Notes: generated from the letters alone by a model not told the origin. DNA of 64,000 bases from Sphingomonas sp. J315 (GCF_024666595.1 NZ_CP088296.1:3214501-3278500), one strand, 5' to 3'. Counted from the stretch's first letter, positions 1 to 9,100 are shown. Numbers and translations are program-made.

Positions 1-390
1 ATGCCGATCATCGAGCCAGAAGTGAACATCAAGTCGCCCGAGCGCGCTGAAGCCGACGCAATCCTCCGCGACGAAATCCTCAAGGCGCTCGACGCACTCC
101 CCGAGGGGCAGCAGGTGATGCTCAAGCTGTCGATCCCCGCGACCCCCGGCCTGTTCGACCCGCTGGTCGACCATCCCAAGGTGCTGCGCGTCGTCGCCTT
201 GTCCGGTGGCTACAAGCGCCCCGAAGCCTGTGCCGAGCTTGCCAAGAACCGGGGCATGATCGCCAGCTTCAGCCGCGCGCTGCTCGAGGATCTGCGCCAT
301 GGCATGAACGACACCCAGTTCGATGCGTCGCTCGCCCGCGCGATTTTCGATATCCACCGCGCCTCGACCAGCAAGGCGGTCGCCGCCTGA
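1..390 (+). CDS. class I fructose-bisphosphate aldolase, C-terminal part (gene starts before the window)
   Basis: Partial gene; the ATG at base 1 is an internal Met, because the family has more than 150 residues before this point. The enzyme reversibly condenses dihydroxyacetone phosphate and glyceraldehyde 3-phosphate in cytosolic glycolysis/gluconeogenesis. Visible are the IEPEVN active-site strand (residues 4-9 of the fragment), LKLSIP with the expected Schiff-base lysine (about 42), LSGGYKR (67-73, phosphate-binding loop) and the ASFSRAL segment near the C-terminus. The alternative, a class II enzyme, is excluded by the KLSIP lysine strand and the absence of metal-binding His motifs. It is followed 60 bases later by thiE. 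Confidence 0.85.
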   Translation: MPIIEPEVNIKSPERAEADAILRDEILKALDALPEGQQVMLKLSIPATPGLFDPLVDHPKVLRVVALSGGYKRPEACAELAKNRGMIASFSRALLEDLRHGMNDTQFDASLARAIFDIHRASTSKAVAA

Positions 391-450
391 GCGCAGGGGG
401 CGTGAAACGGACGCTTCCCGTCGCCCGTTTCGCGCCCTATCAGCGGCGGC

Positions 451-1137
451 ATGATGATCGACGATGACGACCTGCCCCCGCTCGGCCCCGAATTCGCCGC
501 CCAGTTCAAGCGCGACGACAAACGGCCGCCCTGCCAGCTCTATCTGATTTCTCCTCTCGACGTCGGCGGTACCTTCCCCGACAGGCTGGCGCGGGCACTC
601 GACGCCGGGCCGGTCGCGGCCTTCCAGTTCCGCGTCAAGGACGTCGATCAGCACGAAGCGGCGCGCCTCGCGGATCCTTTGCTGCGGATCTGCGCAGACC
701 GTGAGGTCGCGTTCATCGTCAACGACAGCATCAGCCTGGCCAAGCGCCTTGGCGCCGATGGCGTGCATCTGGGCCAGGGCGATGGCGATCCCCGCGAAGC
801 CCGCGCCGTGCTCGGTCCGGCCGCGCAGATCGGCGTCACCTGTCACGACAGCCGCCATCTGGCGATGGAGGCCGGGGAGGCCGGGGCCGACTATGTCGCC
901 TTCGGTGCCTTCTATCCCACCACGACCAAGCCGACGACGCACCGCCCTGACCCGGCGATCCTGTCGTGGTGGACGACGGTGTTCGAAATCCCGTGCGTGG
1001 CGATCGGCGGAATCACCCCCGCCAATGCCCTGCCCTTGATAAGCGCAGGCGCGGACTTCATTGCGGTGTCGAGCGCGGTGTGGGCGGGGGACGAGGCTGC
1101 GGCGGTGCGGGACTTCGCTCCGCTTCTTGGCGGCTGA
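451..1137 (+). CDS. thiE: thiamine-phosphate synthase
   Basis: Joins hydroxymethylpyrimidine diphosphate and thiazole phosphate to make thiamine monophosphate. The 228-residue protein shows the TIM-barrel landmarks of ThiE: QFRVKD (59-64), VND (90-92), DGVHLGQGD (103-111), GVTCHD (128-133), the FGAFYPTTTK loop (151-160) and the phosphate-binding AIGGIT (184-189). There is an N-terminal extension of about 25 acidic residues before the barrel. Two adjacent ATG codons begin the frame (451 and 454) and either could be used. No other thiamine gene lies nearby, so this is a stand-alone copy. Confidence 0.92.
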   Translation: MMIDDDDLPPLGPEFAAQFKRDDKRPPCQLYLISPLDVGGTFPDRLARALDAGPVAAFQFRVKDVDQHEAARLADPLLRICADREVAFIVNDSISLAKRLGADGVHLGQGDGDPREARAVLGPAAQIGVTCHDSRHLAMEAGEAGADYVAFGAFYPTTTKPTTHRPDPAILSWWTTVFEIPCVAIGGITPANALPLISAGADFIAVSSAVWAGDEAAAVRDFAPLLGG

Positions 1138-1202
1138 CCGGCAGGCGCGGAAACCGCTGCGCCGTTGCGCCGTTCTACCCCCGAACCGGTAGGAGAATTT
1201 GC

Positions 1203-2231
1203 GTGGGCAAGGGTGTTGCAGGATTGGTCGGAGCAGTCGCCCTCGCGATTGGCGGTGCGGTGGCGGTGCATGCGCAGAACAGTCCCGCGGAGAAAGCTGC
1301 ACCCGCAATGCCTGGGCTGAGCCGCGATATCCTCCATGTCCAGGTGATCCTCGACCATCTCGGCTTTCCACCCGGCCCGCTCGACGGGCGTGAGGGACAG
1401 GGGCTGACTGCGGCGCTCAAGGCGTTCCAGATCACGCGCCAGATCCCGGTCACCGGCAAGACCGATGCGCGCACCTTGCAGGCGCTGCACGCGCACCGCG
1501 CGATCCGGCCGACCCGGATCGTCCGGCTCACCGCCGACATGCTTGCGGGTCCGTTCGTCCGCCCCTGGCCGCGCGACCCGCAGGCGCAGGCGAAGCTCAA
1601 GACGATGGGCTATCGCTCGGCGCTGGAAAAGCTGGCCGAGATGTTCCACACCACGCCGCAGGTGCTGATCGAACTGAACAGCGCGGACACCAGGCTCGCC
1701 GTCGGGGTGCCGGTCGAGGTGCCGAACGCGATTCCGCAATCGCGCGACTATCCCGCCGACCTCAAGCCCGAATGGCGCAAGACGCTGACCGACCTCAATG
1801 TTAACGCGGTCCAGCCCAGGGCGAACCGCGTCGTGGTCGACAAGTCCGACAAGGTGCTGCGTGTATTCGATGCCAAGGGGATGCTCGCGGCGCAATTCAA
1901 CGTCACGGTCGGGAGCAAGCGCGACCCGTTGCCGATCGGCAGCTGGAAGATCAACGGCGTCGCGACCAATCCGGAGTTCCACTACAATCCCAAGCTGTTC
2001 TGGGACGTTAGCGACAAGAAGCCCGACGCCTTGCTCCCGCCCGGCCCCAACAGCCCGGTGGGCGTGGTATGGATCGACCTCAGCAAGCCGCATTACGGCA
2101 TCCATGGCACGCCCGAACCGCATCTGATCGGGCGGAGCGAGAGCCATGGCTGCATCCGCCTGACCAATTGGGACGCGGCGCGGCTGGCGCTGATGGTGAC
2201 ACCGGGGACGCCGGTGGTGTTTCAGGAATGA
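1203..2231 (+). CDS. L,D-transpeptidase with peptidoglycan-binding domain (YkuD family)
   Basis: Secreted or periplasmic enzyme predicted to make 3-3 cross-links or attach proteins to peptidoglycan. The GTG at 1203 was chosen because AGGAGA lies 6 nt upstream and the translation then opens with a signal peptide (residues 1-25, ending VHAQ). The frame is open further upstream, but that part overlaps thiE and is not protein-like. Residues about 39-95 form a peptidoglycan-binding domain (LGFPPGPLDG...VTGKTDARTLQAL). The C-terminal YkuD domain carries the catalytic signature SHGCIRL with nucleophile Cys about 317 and His about 315. The stop overlaps the start of the next gene (ATGA), so the two cell-wall enzymes are probably co-translated. 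Confidence 0.9.
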   Translation: MGKGVAGLVGAVALAIGGAVAVHAQNSPAEKAAPAMPGLSRDILHVQVILDHLGFPPGPLDGREGQGLTAALKAFQITRQIPVTGKTDARTLQALHAHRAIRPTRIVRLTADMLAGPFVRPWPRDPQAQAKLKTMGYRSALEKLAEMFHTTPQVLIELNSADTRLAVGVPVEVPNAIPQSRDYPADLKPEWRKTLTDLNVNAVQPRANRVVVDKSDKVLRVFDAKGMLAAQFNVTVGSKRDPLPIGSWKINGVATNPEFHYNPKLFWDVSDKKPDALLPPGPNSPVGVVWIDLSKPHYGIHGTPEPHLIGRSESHGCIRLTNWDAARLALMVTPGTPVVFQE

Positions 2232-2839
2232 GCCGGCTGCGGATCGTTTTGTGGCTGCTGGGAGGTTGCGCGGTCGCCCTGATCGCTTTCCTCGCCGCGA
2301 CGATCCGGGTGGTCGAGCCGAGTGCCGCCGACGCCCGCCCATCGCAGATTGCGAAGCCGACACCAGCCCCCGCCCCGGTCGTCGCTCACGGCCCCGGTCT
2401 GATCGTTCCTGTCTATGGCGTCCCGCGCAGCGCGTTGCGCGGCAATTGGGGTGAGGCGCGCGGCGGGGGGACGCGGGCGCACCAGGGGATCGACATCATG
2501 GCATCGGCGAACACCCCGGTGATCGCTGCGGCCGACGGGCGGGTGGAGAAGCTGTTCTACTCGAACGGCGGCGGGGGCATCACCCTCTACCAGCGCTCAA
2601 CCGATGGCGGGTGGATGTATTATTATGCCCACCTTGCCGGCTATGCGGAGGGAATCGCCGAGGGGCGGGTGCTGCGCGCGGGCGAGACGTTGGGCTATGT
2701 CGGCGACACCGGCAATGCCGGGGCGGGCAATTACCACCTACATTTCGGCATCGCGCGCATGGCACCGGGCGAGCGCTGGCATCAGGGGACGCCGGTGGAC
2801 CCGTATCCGCTGCTTGCCGGATCGCGCGTAGATCGCTAA
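2228..2839 (+). CDS. M23 family metallopeptidase (LytM-type endopeptidase)
   Basis: Membrane-anchored periplasmic peptidoglycan endopeptidase. The ATG at 2228 overlaps the transpeptidase stop and places a single membrane anchor at residues 7-25, followed by a Pro/Ala linker. The M23 zinc site is complete: HxxxD in HQGID (His85, Asp89), His135 in the YAHL motif, and HLHF (His170/His172). A possible partner is the adjacent transpeptidase: one enzyme opens and the other closes cross-links (inference from the gene pair). Intact catalytic residues argue against an EnvC/NlpD-like non-enzymatic activator. Confidence 0.88.
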   Translation: MSRLRIVLWLLGGCAVALIAFLAATIRVVEPSAADARPSQIAKPTPAPAPVVAHGPGLIVPVYGVPRSALRGNWGEARGGGTRAHQGIDIMASANTPVIAAADGRVEKLFYSNGGGGITLYQRSTDGGWMYYYAHLAGYAEGIAEGRVLRAGETLGYVGDTGNAGAGNYHLHFGIARMAPGERWHQGTPVDPYPLLAGSRVDR

Positions 2840-2879
2840 GGGCCGCGCCTGTTCTTTCTCAGCACTGTAGGCGATCCCC

Positions 2880-3443
2880 ATGAAGATCAGCGGCGTGGAC
2901 ATCCGTCCCGGCAACATCATCGAATATGAAAACGGCATCTGGCGCGCGGTGAAAATCCAGCACACCCAGCCGGGCAAGGGCGGCGCCTATATGCAGGTCG
3001 AGCTCAAGAACCTGCGCGACGGGCGCAAGAACAACGTCCGCTTCCGCTCCGCCGAGACGGTCGAGCGCGTGCGCCTCGACACCAAGGATTTCCAGTTCCT
3101 CTACCCCGAGGGCGACGGCCTCGTCTTCATGGACAAGGAAACCTATGATCAGGTGACGCTGCCCCGCGACCTGCTCGGCGACGCTGCGGCGTTTCTGCAG
3201 GACGGAATGGACGTCGTCATGGAGCTGTATGACGAGGAAGCGATCAGCGTCCAGCTGCCCGACACCATCGAAGCGACGATCGTCGAGGCCGACGCGGTGG
3301 TGAAGGGGCAGACGGCATCGTCGTCCTACAAGCCCGCGATCCTCGACAATGGCGTGCGCATCATGGTCCCGCCGCACATCGCGAGCGGCACGCGCATCGT
3401 CGTCGATGTGTACGAGCAGACCTACGTCCGCCGGGCGGACTAA
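2880..3443 (+). CDS. efp: elongation factor P
   Basis: Translation factor that binds between the P and E sites and relieves stalling at polyproline stretches. The 187-residue protein has the three EF-P beta domains. The loop PGKGGAY contains Lys33 at the position modified in many bacteria, and the C-terminal signature [15 protein letters not shown] is present. No modification enzyme (epmA/epmB, earP) is in this window. NuoC, encoded 3 kb downstream, has a run of seven prolines, the kind of sequence that depends on this factor. The gene is followed at once by a palindromic repeat. Confidence 0.96.
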   Translation: MKISGVDIRPGNIIEYENGIWRAVKIQHTQPGKGGAYMQVELKNLRDGRKNNVRFRSAETVERVRLDTKDFQFLYPEGDGLVFMDKETYDQVTLPRDLLGDAAAFLQDGMDVVMELYDEEAISVQLPDTIEATIVEADAVVKGQTASSSYKPAILDNGVRIMVPPHIASGTRIVVDVYEQTYVRRAD

Positions 3444-3446
3444 AGG

Positions 3447-3555
3447 CCCTCTCCCTTTGGGAGAGGGTTGGGTGAGGGTGGCTTGAGACCAACCTCACCC
3501 TCACCCTCCCATCGCTGACGCGATGGGCCCCTCCCTCTCCCAAAGGGAGAGGGGT
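3447..3555. repeat. composite palindromic intergenic repeat, CCCTCTCCC type
   Basis: Between efp and suhB. A perfect inverted repeat CCCTCTCCC-TTT-GGGAGAGGG lies at 3447-3467. An inner hairpin CCCATCG-N6-CGATGGG follows at 3508-3527, then an outer mirror copy around 3529-3555 (CCTCTCCC-AAA-GGGAGAGG). The two ends are inverted copies of each other, as in REP doublets (REPINs). A related element is at 57016-57146. No transposase is linked. Confidence 0.75.
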
Positions 3556-3567
3556 ATTGGAGCGTTT

Positions 3568-4383
3568 ATGGTTTCCCATTCCGGCCTCATCACCGTCATC
3601 GAGCGTGCCGCGCGCAAGGCGGGGCCGCGGCTGCGGCGTGACTTCAACGAAGTCCAGCAGCTGCAGGTCAGCCGCAAGGGGCCGGCGGACTTCGTGTCGA
3701 TGGCCGACAAGCGCGCCGAGGACTCGCTGATCGAGGAACTGCGCAAGGCGCGGCCCGACTGGGGGTTCCTGGTCGAGGAGCGCGGCGTGATTGCTGGCGA
3801 TCCGGACAAGCCGCGCTGGATCATCGATCCGCTCGACGGCACCACCAACTTCCTGCACGGCATCCCCCATTTCTGCATGTCGATCGCGGTCGAGGATCCG
3901 CATGGGCCGCAGGGCAAGCCCGAAATCACGCATGGCTATGTCTATCAGCCGATCACCGATGAAAGCTTCTGGGCCGAAAAGGGCCGAGGCGCGTGGTTGC
4001 AGGGCCAGCGGCTGCGCGTTTCGTCACGCCGCGACCTCGCCGATGCGCTGATCGCCACCGGAATCCCGTTCCTGGGCCATGGCAATTTCGCGGAGTGGAG
4101 CCGCATCTTTGGCGCGGTCGCCCCCGAAGTCGCCGGCATCCGCCGCTTCGGCTCGGCCGCGCTCGACCTCGCCTGGGTTGCCGCCGGTCGCTATGACGGC
4201 TTCTGGGAAAGCGGCCTCAAGCCCTGGGATACCGCAGCGGGCATCCTGCTGGTCAAGGAGGCTGGCGGCTTCGTCACCGATTTCCGTGGCACCGACAATG
4301 CCCATGCGAAGGGCGAGATTCTCGCCGCGACCGACGCGATCCATTCGAAGCTGCACAAGCTGCTCGCCGGATCGCTGCGGTGA
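3568..4383 (+). CDS. suhB: inositol monophosphatase family protein (SuhB-like)
   Basis: Mg2+-dependent phosphatase of the IMPase fold. In bacteria the family acts on inositol 1-phosphate, and SuhB also assists rRNA transcription antitermination. The ATG at 3568 gives 271 residues, the usual length; an upstream ATG in the same frame lies inside the palindromic repeat and was not used. Metal and phosphate motifs are intact: EE at 70-71, IDPLDGTTNF at 86-95, and KPWDTAAG in the C-terminal third. A neighbouring function such as histidinol-phosphate phosphatase cannot be ruled out from motifs alone. It overlaps the next gene by 4 nt. Confidence 0.85.
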   Translation: MVSHSGLITVIERAARKAGPRLRRDFNEVQQLQVSRKGPADFVSMADKRAEDSLIEELRKARPDWGFLVEERGVIAGDPDKPRWIIDPLDGTTNFLHGIPHFCMSIAVEDPHGPQGKPEITHGYVYQPITDESFWAEKGRGAWLQGQRLRVSSRRDLADALIATGIPFLGHGNFAEWSRIFGAVAPEVAGIRRFGSAALDLAWVAAGRYDGFWESGLKPWDTAAGILLVKEAGGFVTDFRGTDNAHAKGEILAATDAIHSKLHKLLAGSLR

Positions 4384-5267
4384 TCCGCGCGGGGGCGTGG
4401 CTGCTGGCGCTGGGCGCTGCGGCGGATGCCCCCATGACGGTCTATTCCGCACCACCCCAGCACCGGTTGGTCGAGGGGGTTGCGACCGATGGCGAGACCA
4501 TCTGGCTGTCGAGCGTACTGGATCGCAAAATCCTGATCCGCCGCGCGGGTGCCGATGCCAGGATGGCGATGCCTGCGGGCACGCTGCACCCGATGGGGCT
4601 GGCCTGGGATGCGCGCCGCAAATGGCTGTGGATCGCGACCGACTGCCCCGATCTTCCCGATGTCGCGAAATGCGAGTCCGGCGCTCTGGTCGCGGTGGAT
4701 CGCAAGGGACGGCTCAAGGCGAAAGTCTCGCGCGGACCGGGCTTCCATCCCGGCGACGTCTCGGCCGCGAATGGCGAGGTGTTCGTGTCGGACGGCCTGA
4801 ACGGCGCGGTCTATCGGCTGCGCGGCGGCGAGCTCGACCCGCTGATCGCCCCCGGCGTGGCCCGTTCGGCCCAGGGAACCGCGCTCACCGCCGATGGCAC
4901 GCAGCTGGTAATCGCCGACTATGGCCGGGGCATTGCCACCGTCGACCTCAGCACCAAAGCGCGGACCTTGCTTCCGATGGCGGGGGACAAGCCACTGCGC
5001 GGGCTCGACGGTCTGGTCCGCGTCGGCGAGGATTATTACGCGATCCATAATGGCAGCACTCCCGGTTCGCTGATCCGCTTTCGGATCAACGGGGCGCAGA
5101 TCGAGGTGACCGTCGCGCATCGCGGCGCGCCGCTTGTCGACCCGACTCAGCTCGCCCGCGACGGCAACCGATTGCTCATCGTCGCTGATGCCGGGTGGCC
5201 GGGTGCGAGCAAACCGGACCAGCCGCCGCGCGGGTCGGACACATTGGTCGCATTTTCCCTCCGCTAG
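4380..5267 (+). CDS. predicted secreted beta-propeller protein (SMP-30/NHL-like repeats)
   Basis: Function not recognised. The GTG start at 4380 overlaps the suhB stop (GTGA). The 295-residue product begins with a short hydrophobic segment (residues 5-15) that may be a weak signal peptide. It then has repeated blades of the type G-x-W-x-D/T, such as GLAWDARRKWLWIAT, VFVSDGLNGAVYRL, LVIADYGRGIATVDL and YYAIHNG, typical of SMP-30/NHL-like six-bladed propellers. No catalytic residue set can be assigned. Lactonase or adhesion/sensor roles are both possible. Confidence 0.6.
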   Translation: MIRAGAWLLALGAAADAPMTVYSAPPQHRLVEGVATDGETIWLSSVLDRKILIRRAGADARMAMPAGTLHPMGLAWDARRKWLWIATDCPDLPDVAKCESGALVAVDRKGRLKAKVSRGPGFHPGDVSAANGEVFVSDGLNGAVYRLRGGELDPLIAPGVARSAQGTALTADGTQLVIADYGRGIATVDLSTKARTLLPMAGDKPLRGLDGLVRVGEDYYAIHNGSTPGSLIRFRINGAQIEVTVAHRGAPLVDPTQLARDGNRLLIVADAGWPGASKPDQPPRGSDTLVAFSLR

Positions 5268-5275
5268 TCGGTTAG

Positions 5276-5292
5276 TTGCGAATGATTCTCAA
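5276..5292. promoter_or_regulatory. candidate Fur box upstream of nuoA
   Basis: TTGCGAAT-G-ATTCTCAA is an 8-1-8 palindrome with one mismatched pair. It matches the 7-1-7 Fur pattern TGAGAAT-N-ATTCTCA at all but one position. It lies 74-90 bases before the nuoA start in the only sizeable gap in front of the complex I operon. The site assignment is inference; the palindrome itself is directly visible. Confidence 0.45.
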
Positions 5293-5308
5293 GGGTTTCC
5301 GCCCTTGA
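5289..5308 (+). other. small perfect hairpin between the beta-propeller gene and nuoA
   Basis: TCAAGGG, a 6-nt loop, then CCCTTGA form a perfect 7-bp stem. It overlaps the right edge of the Fur-like palindrome and starts 22 bases after the upstream stop. No T-run follows, so it is at best a weak terminator. It could instead be part of the operator region. Confidence 0.35.
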
Positions 5309-5365
5309 TGCCCCCCAGTCATCGGCCTAAAGCGACCCCAAGATTCCGCAACCGCGAGGGCCGTC

Positions 5366-5740
5366 TTGGTCGACCTGTCCGAATATCTGCCGATCCTGCT
5401 GTTCCTGGGTGTGGCGCTGGTGCTGTCGAGCGCCTTCGTCTTTCTGCCCATGATCGCGGCCCGCTTCACCGGCGCGCATCAGCCGACGCCCGAAAAGCTC
5501 ACCGAATATGAATGCGGCTTCCCCGCGTTCGAGGATCCGCGCAGCCAGTTCGACGTGCGCTTTTACCTCGTCGCGATCCTGTTCATCATCTTCGATCTTG
5601 AAGCGGCGTTCCTGTTCCCCTGGGCGGTGACGGTGTTCGATCTTGGGTGGGCTGCGTGGATTTCCATGATGATCTTCATCGCCGAACTCGGCCTGGGCCT
5701 CGCTTATGCGTGGAAGGTCGGGGCGCTGGATTGGGAATGA
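5366..5740 (+). CDS. nuoA: NADH-quinone oxidoreductase subunit A
   Basis: Membrane subunit of complex I near the quinone site. The 124-residue protein has three membrane segments (about 7-29, 67-89, 94-116) and the signature [20 protein letters not shown] in the loop. The start is TTG at 5366, with GAGGG 5 nt upstream; no ATG in frame gives a full N-terminus. It opens the nuoA-nuoN cluster, and its stop overlaps nuoB (ATGA). Confidence 0.95.
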   Translation: MVDLSEYLPILLFLGVALVLSSAFVFLPMIAARFTGAHQPTPEKLTEYECGFPAFEDPRSQFDVRFYLVAILFIIFDLEAAFLFPWAVTVFDLGWAAWISMMIFIAELGLGLAYAWKVGALDWE

Positions 5741-6309
5741 GTAACGTGAACCAGACTTCTCCGATCCTGAACGCGCAGGGGCAGCCGATGGCGGGCGGCG
5801 CGATCGTTCAACCCGATCAGTCGTTCTTCAACGACCTGAATGGCGAGCTCAACGACAAGGGCTTCCTCGTCACCTCGACCGAAGATCTGTTCCAGTGGGC
5901 GCGCACCGGCAGCCTGTGGTGGATGACCTTCGGCCTTGCCTGCTGCGCGGTCGAGATGATCCATGTCAATATGCCGCGCTATGACATGGAGCGGTTCGGC
6001 GCCGCCCCGCGCGCATCCCCGCGCCAGTCGGACGTGATGATCGTCGCGGGTACGTTGTGCAACAAGATGGCCCCGGCGCTGCGCCGCGTCTACGACCAGA
6101 TGTCGGAGCCGAAATACGTTATCTCGATGGGCAGCTGCGCCAATGGCGGCGGCTATTATCATTATAGCTACAGCGTCGTGCGCGGGTGTGACCGGATCGT
6201 GCCGGTCGACATCTATGTCCCCGGTTGCCCGCCGACTGCCGAGGCTCTGCTGTACGGCGTGATGCAGCTTCAGCGGAAGATCCGCCGCATCGGCACGGTG
6301 ACGCGGTGA
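5737..6309 (+). CDS. nuoB: NADH-quinone oxidoreductase subunit B
   Basis: Carries cluster N2, the last iron-sulfur centre before quinone. The ATG at 5737 overlaps the nuoA stop and gives 190 residues. The four ligand cysteines are present: tandem Cys69-Cys70 in GLACC, Cys134 in GSC and Cys164 in PGCPP. The N-terminal 40 residues are a variable extension. The end overlaps nuoC by 4 nt (GTGA). Confidence 0.96.
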   Translation: MSNVNQTSPILNAQGQPMAGGAIVQPDQSFFNDLNGELNDKGFLVTSTEDLFQWARTGSLWWMTFGLACCAVEMIHVNMPRYDMERFGAAPRASPRQSDVMIVAGTLCNKMAPALRRVYDQMSEPKYVISMGSCANGGGYYHYSYSVVRGCDRIVPVDIYVPGCPPTAEALLYGVMQLQRKIRRIGTVTR

Positions 6310-7226
6310 AGGCCCCGGCTCCGAAATACGCCGCCAATGACGGCGTGATCGCGGCTGCGCAGGCGGCGCTGGGCGACATGCTGGTCGAGGCGACCGATCT
6401 GGTCGGTGAGGTCAATCTGACCGTCGATCGCGCGCGGTTGCCGGAGGCGATGATCGCGCTGCGCGACGGCGCGGGGCTGCACTATCAGGCGCTGATGGAG
6501 GTTGCCGGGGTCGATTATCCCGAGCGCGCCGAGCGGTTCGACGTCTGCTACATGCTGCTCAGCTACACCCGCAACCACCGCATCCGCGTCCGCGTGACGA
6601 CGGACGAGGTTCAGCCGGTGCCGTCGGTCACCTCGATCTGGCCGGTCGCCGGCTGGCTCGAGCGCGAAGTGTACGACATGTACGGCGTGCTGTTCGAAGG
6701 GAATTCGGACCTGCGCCGCATCCTTACCGATTACGGGTTCCGCGGCCATCCGCAGCGCAAGGACTTCCCGCTCTCCGGGTTTGTCGAGCTGCGTTACTCC
6801 GAAGCCGACAAGCGCGTGGTCTATGAGCCGGTTCAGCTGGCGCAGGACTTCCGCAATTTCGACTTCATGAGTCCGTGGGAAGGGGCGGAATATATCCTGC
6901 CCGGCGACGAGAAGTACGTCGCGCCGCCACCGCCGCCCGCTCCCCCCGCGCCGCCGCCCGCCGTCAAGGTCGAGGAAAAGCCTGCCGCCGCGCCCGCAGC
7001 CAAGGGTGCGCCGACTCCTGCAACCGCCGATGCGGTCGCCAAGTCGGATGCTGCCGACAAGCCGGTCAAGGCGCGCGTGCGCAAGCCCAAGACCAGCGAC
7101 GGTCCGCAGGACACCGGCATCGGCAAGGCGTCGCCCGGTGCCGGCCCGGCGCCCGCAAATCCCGATGTTGTGAAGAAGCCCCGCAAGCCCGCCAAGCCGC
7201 GCGCGAAGAAGGGGGATGAGGCATAA
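6306..7226 (+). CDS. nuoC: NADH-quinone oxidoreductase subunit C with long Pro/Ala/Lys-rich tail
   Basis: Peripheral-arm subunit of complex I. With the GTG start at 6306 the product is 306 residues. The conserved domain ends near residue 200 with the family signature around [18 protein letters not shown] and [11 protein letters not shown]. After that come about 100 low-complexity residues: a run of seven prolines in [13 protein letters not shown], then alternating Ala/Lys/Pro blocks ending [15 protein letters not shown]. The NuoC domain alone is about 200 residues, so this tail is an addition, basic and probably disordered. The stop overlaps nuoD by 1 nt. Confidence 0.94.
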   Translation: MKAPAPKYAANDGVIAAAQAALGDMLVEATDLVGEVNLTVDRARLPEAMIALRDGAGLHYQALMEVAGVDYPERAERFDVCYMLLSYTRNHRIRVRVTTDEVQPVPSVTSIWPVAGWLEREVYDMYGVLFEGNSDLRRILTDYGFRGHPQRKDFPLSGFVELRYSEADKRVVYEPVQLAQDFRNFDFMSPWEGAEYILPGDEKYVAPPPPPAPPAPPPAVKVEEKPAAAPAAKGAPTPATADAVAKSDAADKPVKARVRKPKTSDGPQDTGIGKASPGAGPAPANPDVVKKPRKPAKPRAKKGDEA

Positions 7227-8461
7227 TGGCCGAATATCTCGACGAAATCGCGGGTCGCACCGATGCGGGCGATCCCAGCACGGGCGACACGGCGATCGCC
7301 AACTACACGATCAACTTCGGGCCGCAGCACCCGGCGGCGCACGGCGTGTTGCGCCTCGTCACCGAACTGGATGGCGAGATTATCGAGCGGATCGATCCGC
7401 ATGTCGGCCTGCTCCATCGCGGCACCGAAAAGCTGATCGAGTACAAGACCTATACCCAGGCGCTCCCGTACATGGATCGCCTCGACTATTGCTCGCCGCT
7501 GGCGATGGAGCACAGCTTCGTGCTCGCGGTCGAAAAGCTGCTCGACCTGGAAGTACCGGTGCGTGCGCAATATCTGCGCGTGTTCTTTGCCGAGCTGACC
7601 CGCATCTGCAACCACATGCTCAACCTCGGCGCGCACGTGATGGACGTCGGCGCGATGACGCCGAACCTGTGGATGTTCGAGCTGCGCGAGGACTGCCTCA
7701 ATTTCTTCGAGCGCATGTCCGGCGCGCGCATGCACCATAATTACCTGCGTCCCGGCGGCGTGCATCAGGACGTGCCGCTCAAGCTGCTGACCGATATCGG
7801 CGACTGGCTCGACACGCGCCTGCCGCAGCTGTTCGGCGACGCGATCAGCCTGGTGGCGGAGAACCGCATCTTCAAGCAGCGCAATGTCGACATCGCGATC
7901 GTCAATCGCGACGACGCGGTCAAATGGGGCTTTTCCGGCCCGATGATCCGCGCCGCCGGTATTCCGTGGGATCTGCGCAAGTCGCAGCCCTATGACGTGT
8001 ATGACCGCATGGATTTCGAAATCCCGGTCGGCACGCGCGGCGATTGCTATGACCGCTTCATGGTCCGCGTCGAGGAAGTGTACCAGTCCGCGCGCATCAT
8101 GAAGCAGTGCCTGAACGATATGCCGTCGGGCCCGATCGCATCGCTCGACCGCAAGGTGGTGCCGCCCAAGCGCGCCGAGATGAAGCAGTCGATGGAAGCG
8201 CTGATCCATCACTTCAAACTCTATACCGAGGGTTTCCACGTCCCCGCAGGCGAAGTGTACGTCGCGACCGAAAGCCCCAAGGGCGAGTTCGGCATCTACA
8301 TGGTCAGCGACGGGTCGAACAAACCCTATCGCTGCAAAATCCGCCCGACCGCATTCAGCCACTTGCAGGCAATGGACTTCATGTCGCGCGGGCACATGTT
8401 GGCGGACATCACCGCGATTCTGGGCGCGATGGATATCGTGTTCGGGGAGTGTGACCGGTGA
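7226..8461 (+). CDS. nuoD: NADH-quinone oxidoreductase subunit D
   Basis: The 49-kDa quinone-site subunit of complex I, related to the [NiFe]-hydrogenase large subunit but without its metal cysteines. The 411-residue protein contains [14 protein letters not shown] (quinone-site His), [21 protein letters not shown] and the C-terminal [11 protein letters not shown] and DIVFGECDR. The ATG overlaps the nuoC stop. The stop overlaps a GTG of an unrelated small gene, not nuoE. Confidence 0.97.
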   Translation: MAEYLDEIAGRTDAGDPSTGDTAIANYTINFGPQHPAAHGVLRLVTELDGEIIERIDPHVGLLHRGTEKLIEYKTYTQALPYMDRLDYCSPLAMEHSFVLAVEKLLDLEVPVRAQYLRVFFAELTRICNHMLNLGAHVMDVGAMTPNLWMFELREDCLNFFERMSGARMHHNYLRPGGVHQDVPLKLLTDIGDWLDTRLPQLFGDAISLVAENRIFKQRNVDIAIVNRDDAVKWGFSGPMIRAAGIPWDLRKSQPYDVYDRMDFEIPVGTRGDCYDRFMVRVEEVYQSARIMKQCLNDMPSGPIASLDRKVVPPKRAEMKQSMEALIHHFKLYTEGFHVPAGEVYVATESPKGEFGIYMVSDGSNKPYRCKIRPTAFSHLQAMDFMSRGHMLADITAILGAMDIVFGECDR

Positions 8462-8739
8462 TTGCGCGGCTAGCAGAGTGGTTGGATGAGCGGGGGGACC
8501 TCCTGAGCGCCGCCAATCTCATTTTTCTGATCGGACCTGCAGCGGCGGTTGCGCTCTTTGCTGTGGTGATTTGGCGCGAAGTCTCTCAGGGCGCCGCGTT
8601 TTGGTCCGTACTTGTGACCGGGTTGGTTGTTGGCGCAGGATACTATGCCGCGTTGATGCGCGCTGTCGCTCGCCAAGGCGAGCGTCGGTATCAGAAGGAC
8701 GTGCGGGAAAGTCTTTCTTCGGAATACAAAAATGGCTGA
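8458..8739 (+). CDS. small hypothetical membrane protein inside the nuo operon
   Basis: Not recognised. The GTG at 8458 overlaps the nuoD stop by 4 nt, so translation is probably coupled. The 93 residues hold two predicted membrane segments (about 18-40 and 48-69) and a charged C-terminus ([22 protein letters not shown]). It overlaps the next gene by 8 nt. Its codon use is less GC-biased than the nuo genes around it (for example TTG, CTT, AAA and CAA codons). A complex I accessory role is only suggested by position. Confidence 0.6.
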   Translation: MIARLAEWLDERGDLLSAANLIFLIGPAAAVALFAVVIWREVSQGAAFWSVLVTGLVVGAGYYAALMRAVARQGERRYQKDVRESLSSEYKNG

Positions 8740-9100
8740 CACCCTCACCCTCCACGACGCGGCCGTGAGCACCCGCATCGCGACCGCGCACGAAATGATC
8801 GCGCATTACAACGCGCAGGATGCCGACGCCTATGTCGCGCTGATGACCGACGATGCCTGTGAAGCGGGCTATCGCGGTGCGGTGCTGCGTGAAGGCAAGG
8901 AAGGCGTCCGCGCGGGGCTGAAGGCGATGTTCGCCCAGTTCCCGCACAACCGCGCCGACATCCTCGCCAGCTATGAGCTGGGCGAGACGGTGCTGCTCCA
9001 CGAAACGGTCTCGCGCGCGCCCGATGGCGAGCAGTTCGAGGTCATGTCCATCTACACCTTCAGCGGCGACAAGGTGAGCCGCGTGGAGTTCATCCGGTGA
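8732..9100 (+). CDS. nuclear transport factor 2-like / SnoaL-fold protein
   Basis: A 122-residue single-domain protein of the cone-shaped NTF2-like fold. It has an N-terminal helix (STRIATAHEMIAHYNAQDADAYVALMTDDA), a GREGVRAGL-like segment and a C-terminal strand pair (EQFEVMSIYTFSGDKVSRVEFIR), typical of the steroid isomerase/SnoaL-like group. No catalytic residues can be assigned. It overlaps both neighbours by a few bases between nuoD and nuoE, so it is transcribed with complex I. Confidence 0.7.
   Translation: MADTLTLHDAAVSTRIATAHEMIAHYNAQDADAYVALMTDDACEAGYRGAVLREGKEGVRAGLKAMFAQFPHNRADILASYELGETVLLHETVSRAPDGEQFEVMSIYTFSGDKVSRVEFIR

Noticed and set aside
966..1202. N-terminal extension of the L,D-transpeptidase
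   Set aside because: It overlaps thiE, is Arg/Gly-rich and not protein-like, and the GTG at 1203 has a good ribosome site and begins a signal peptide.
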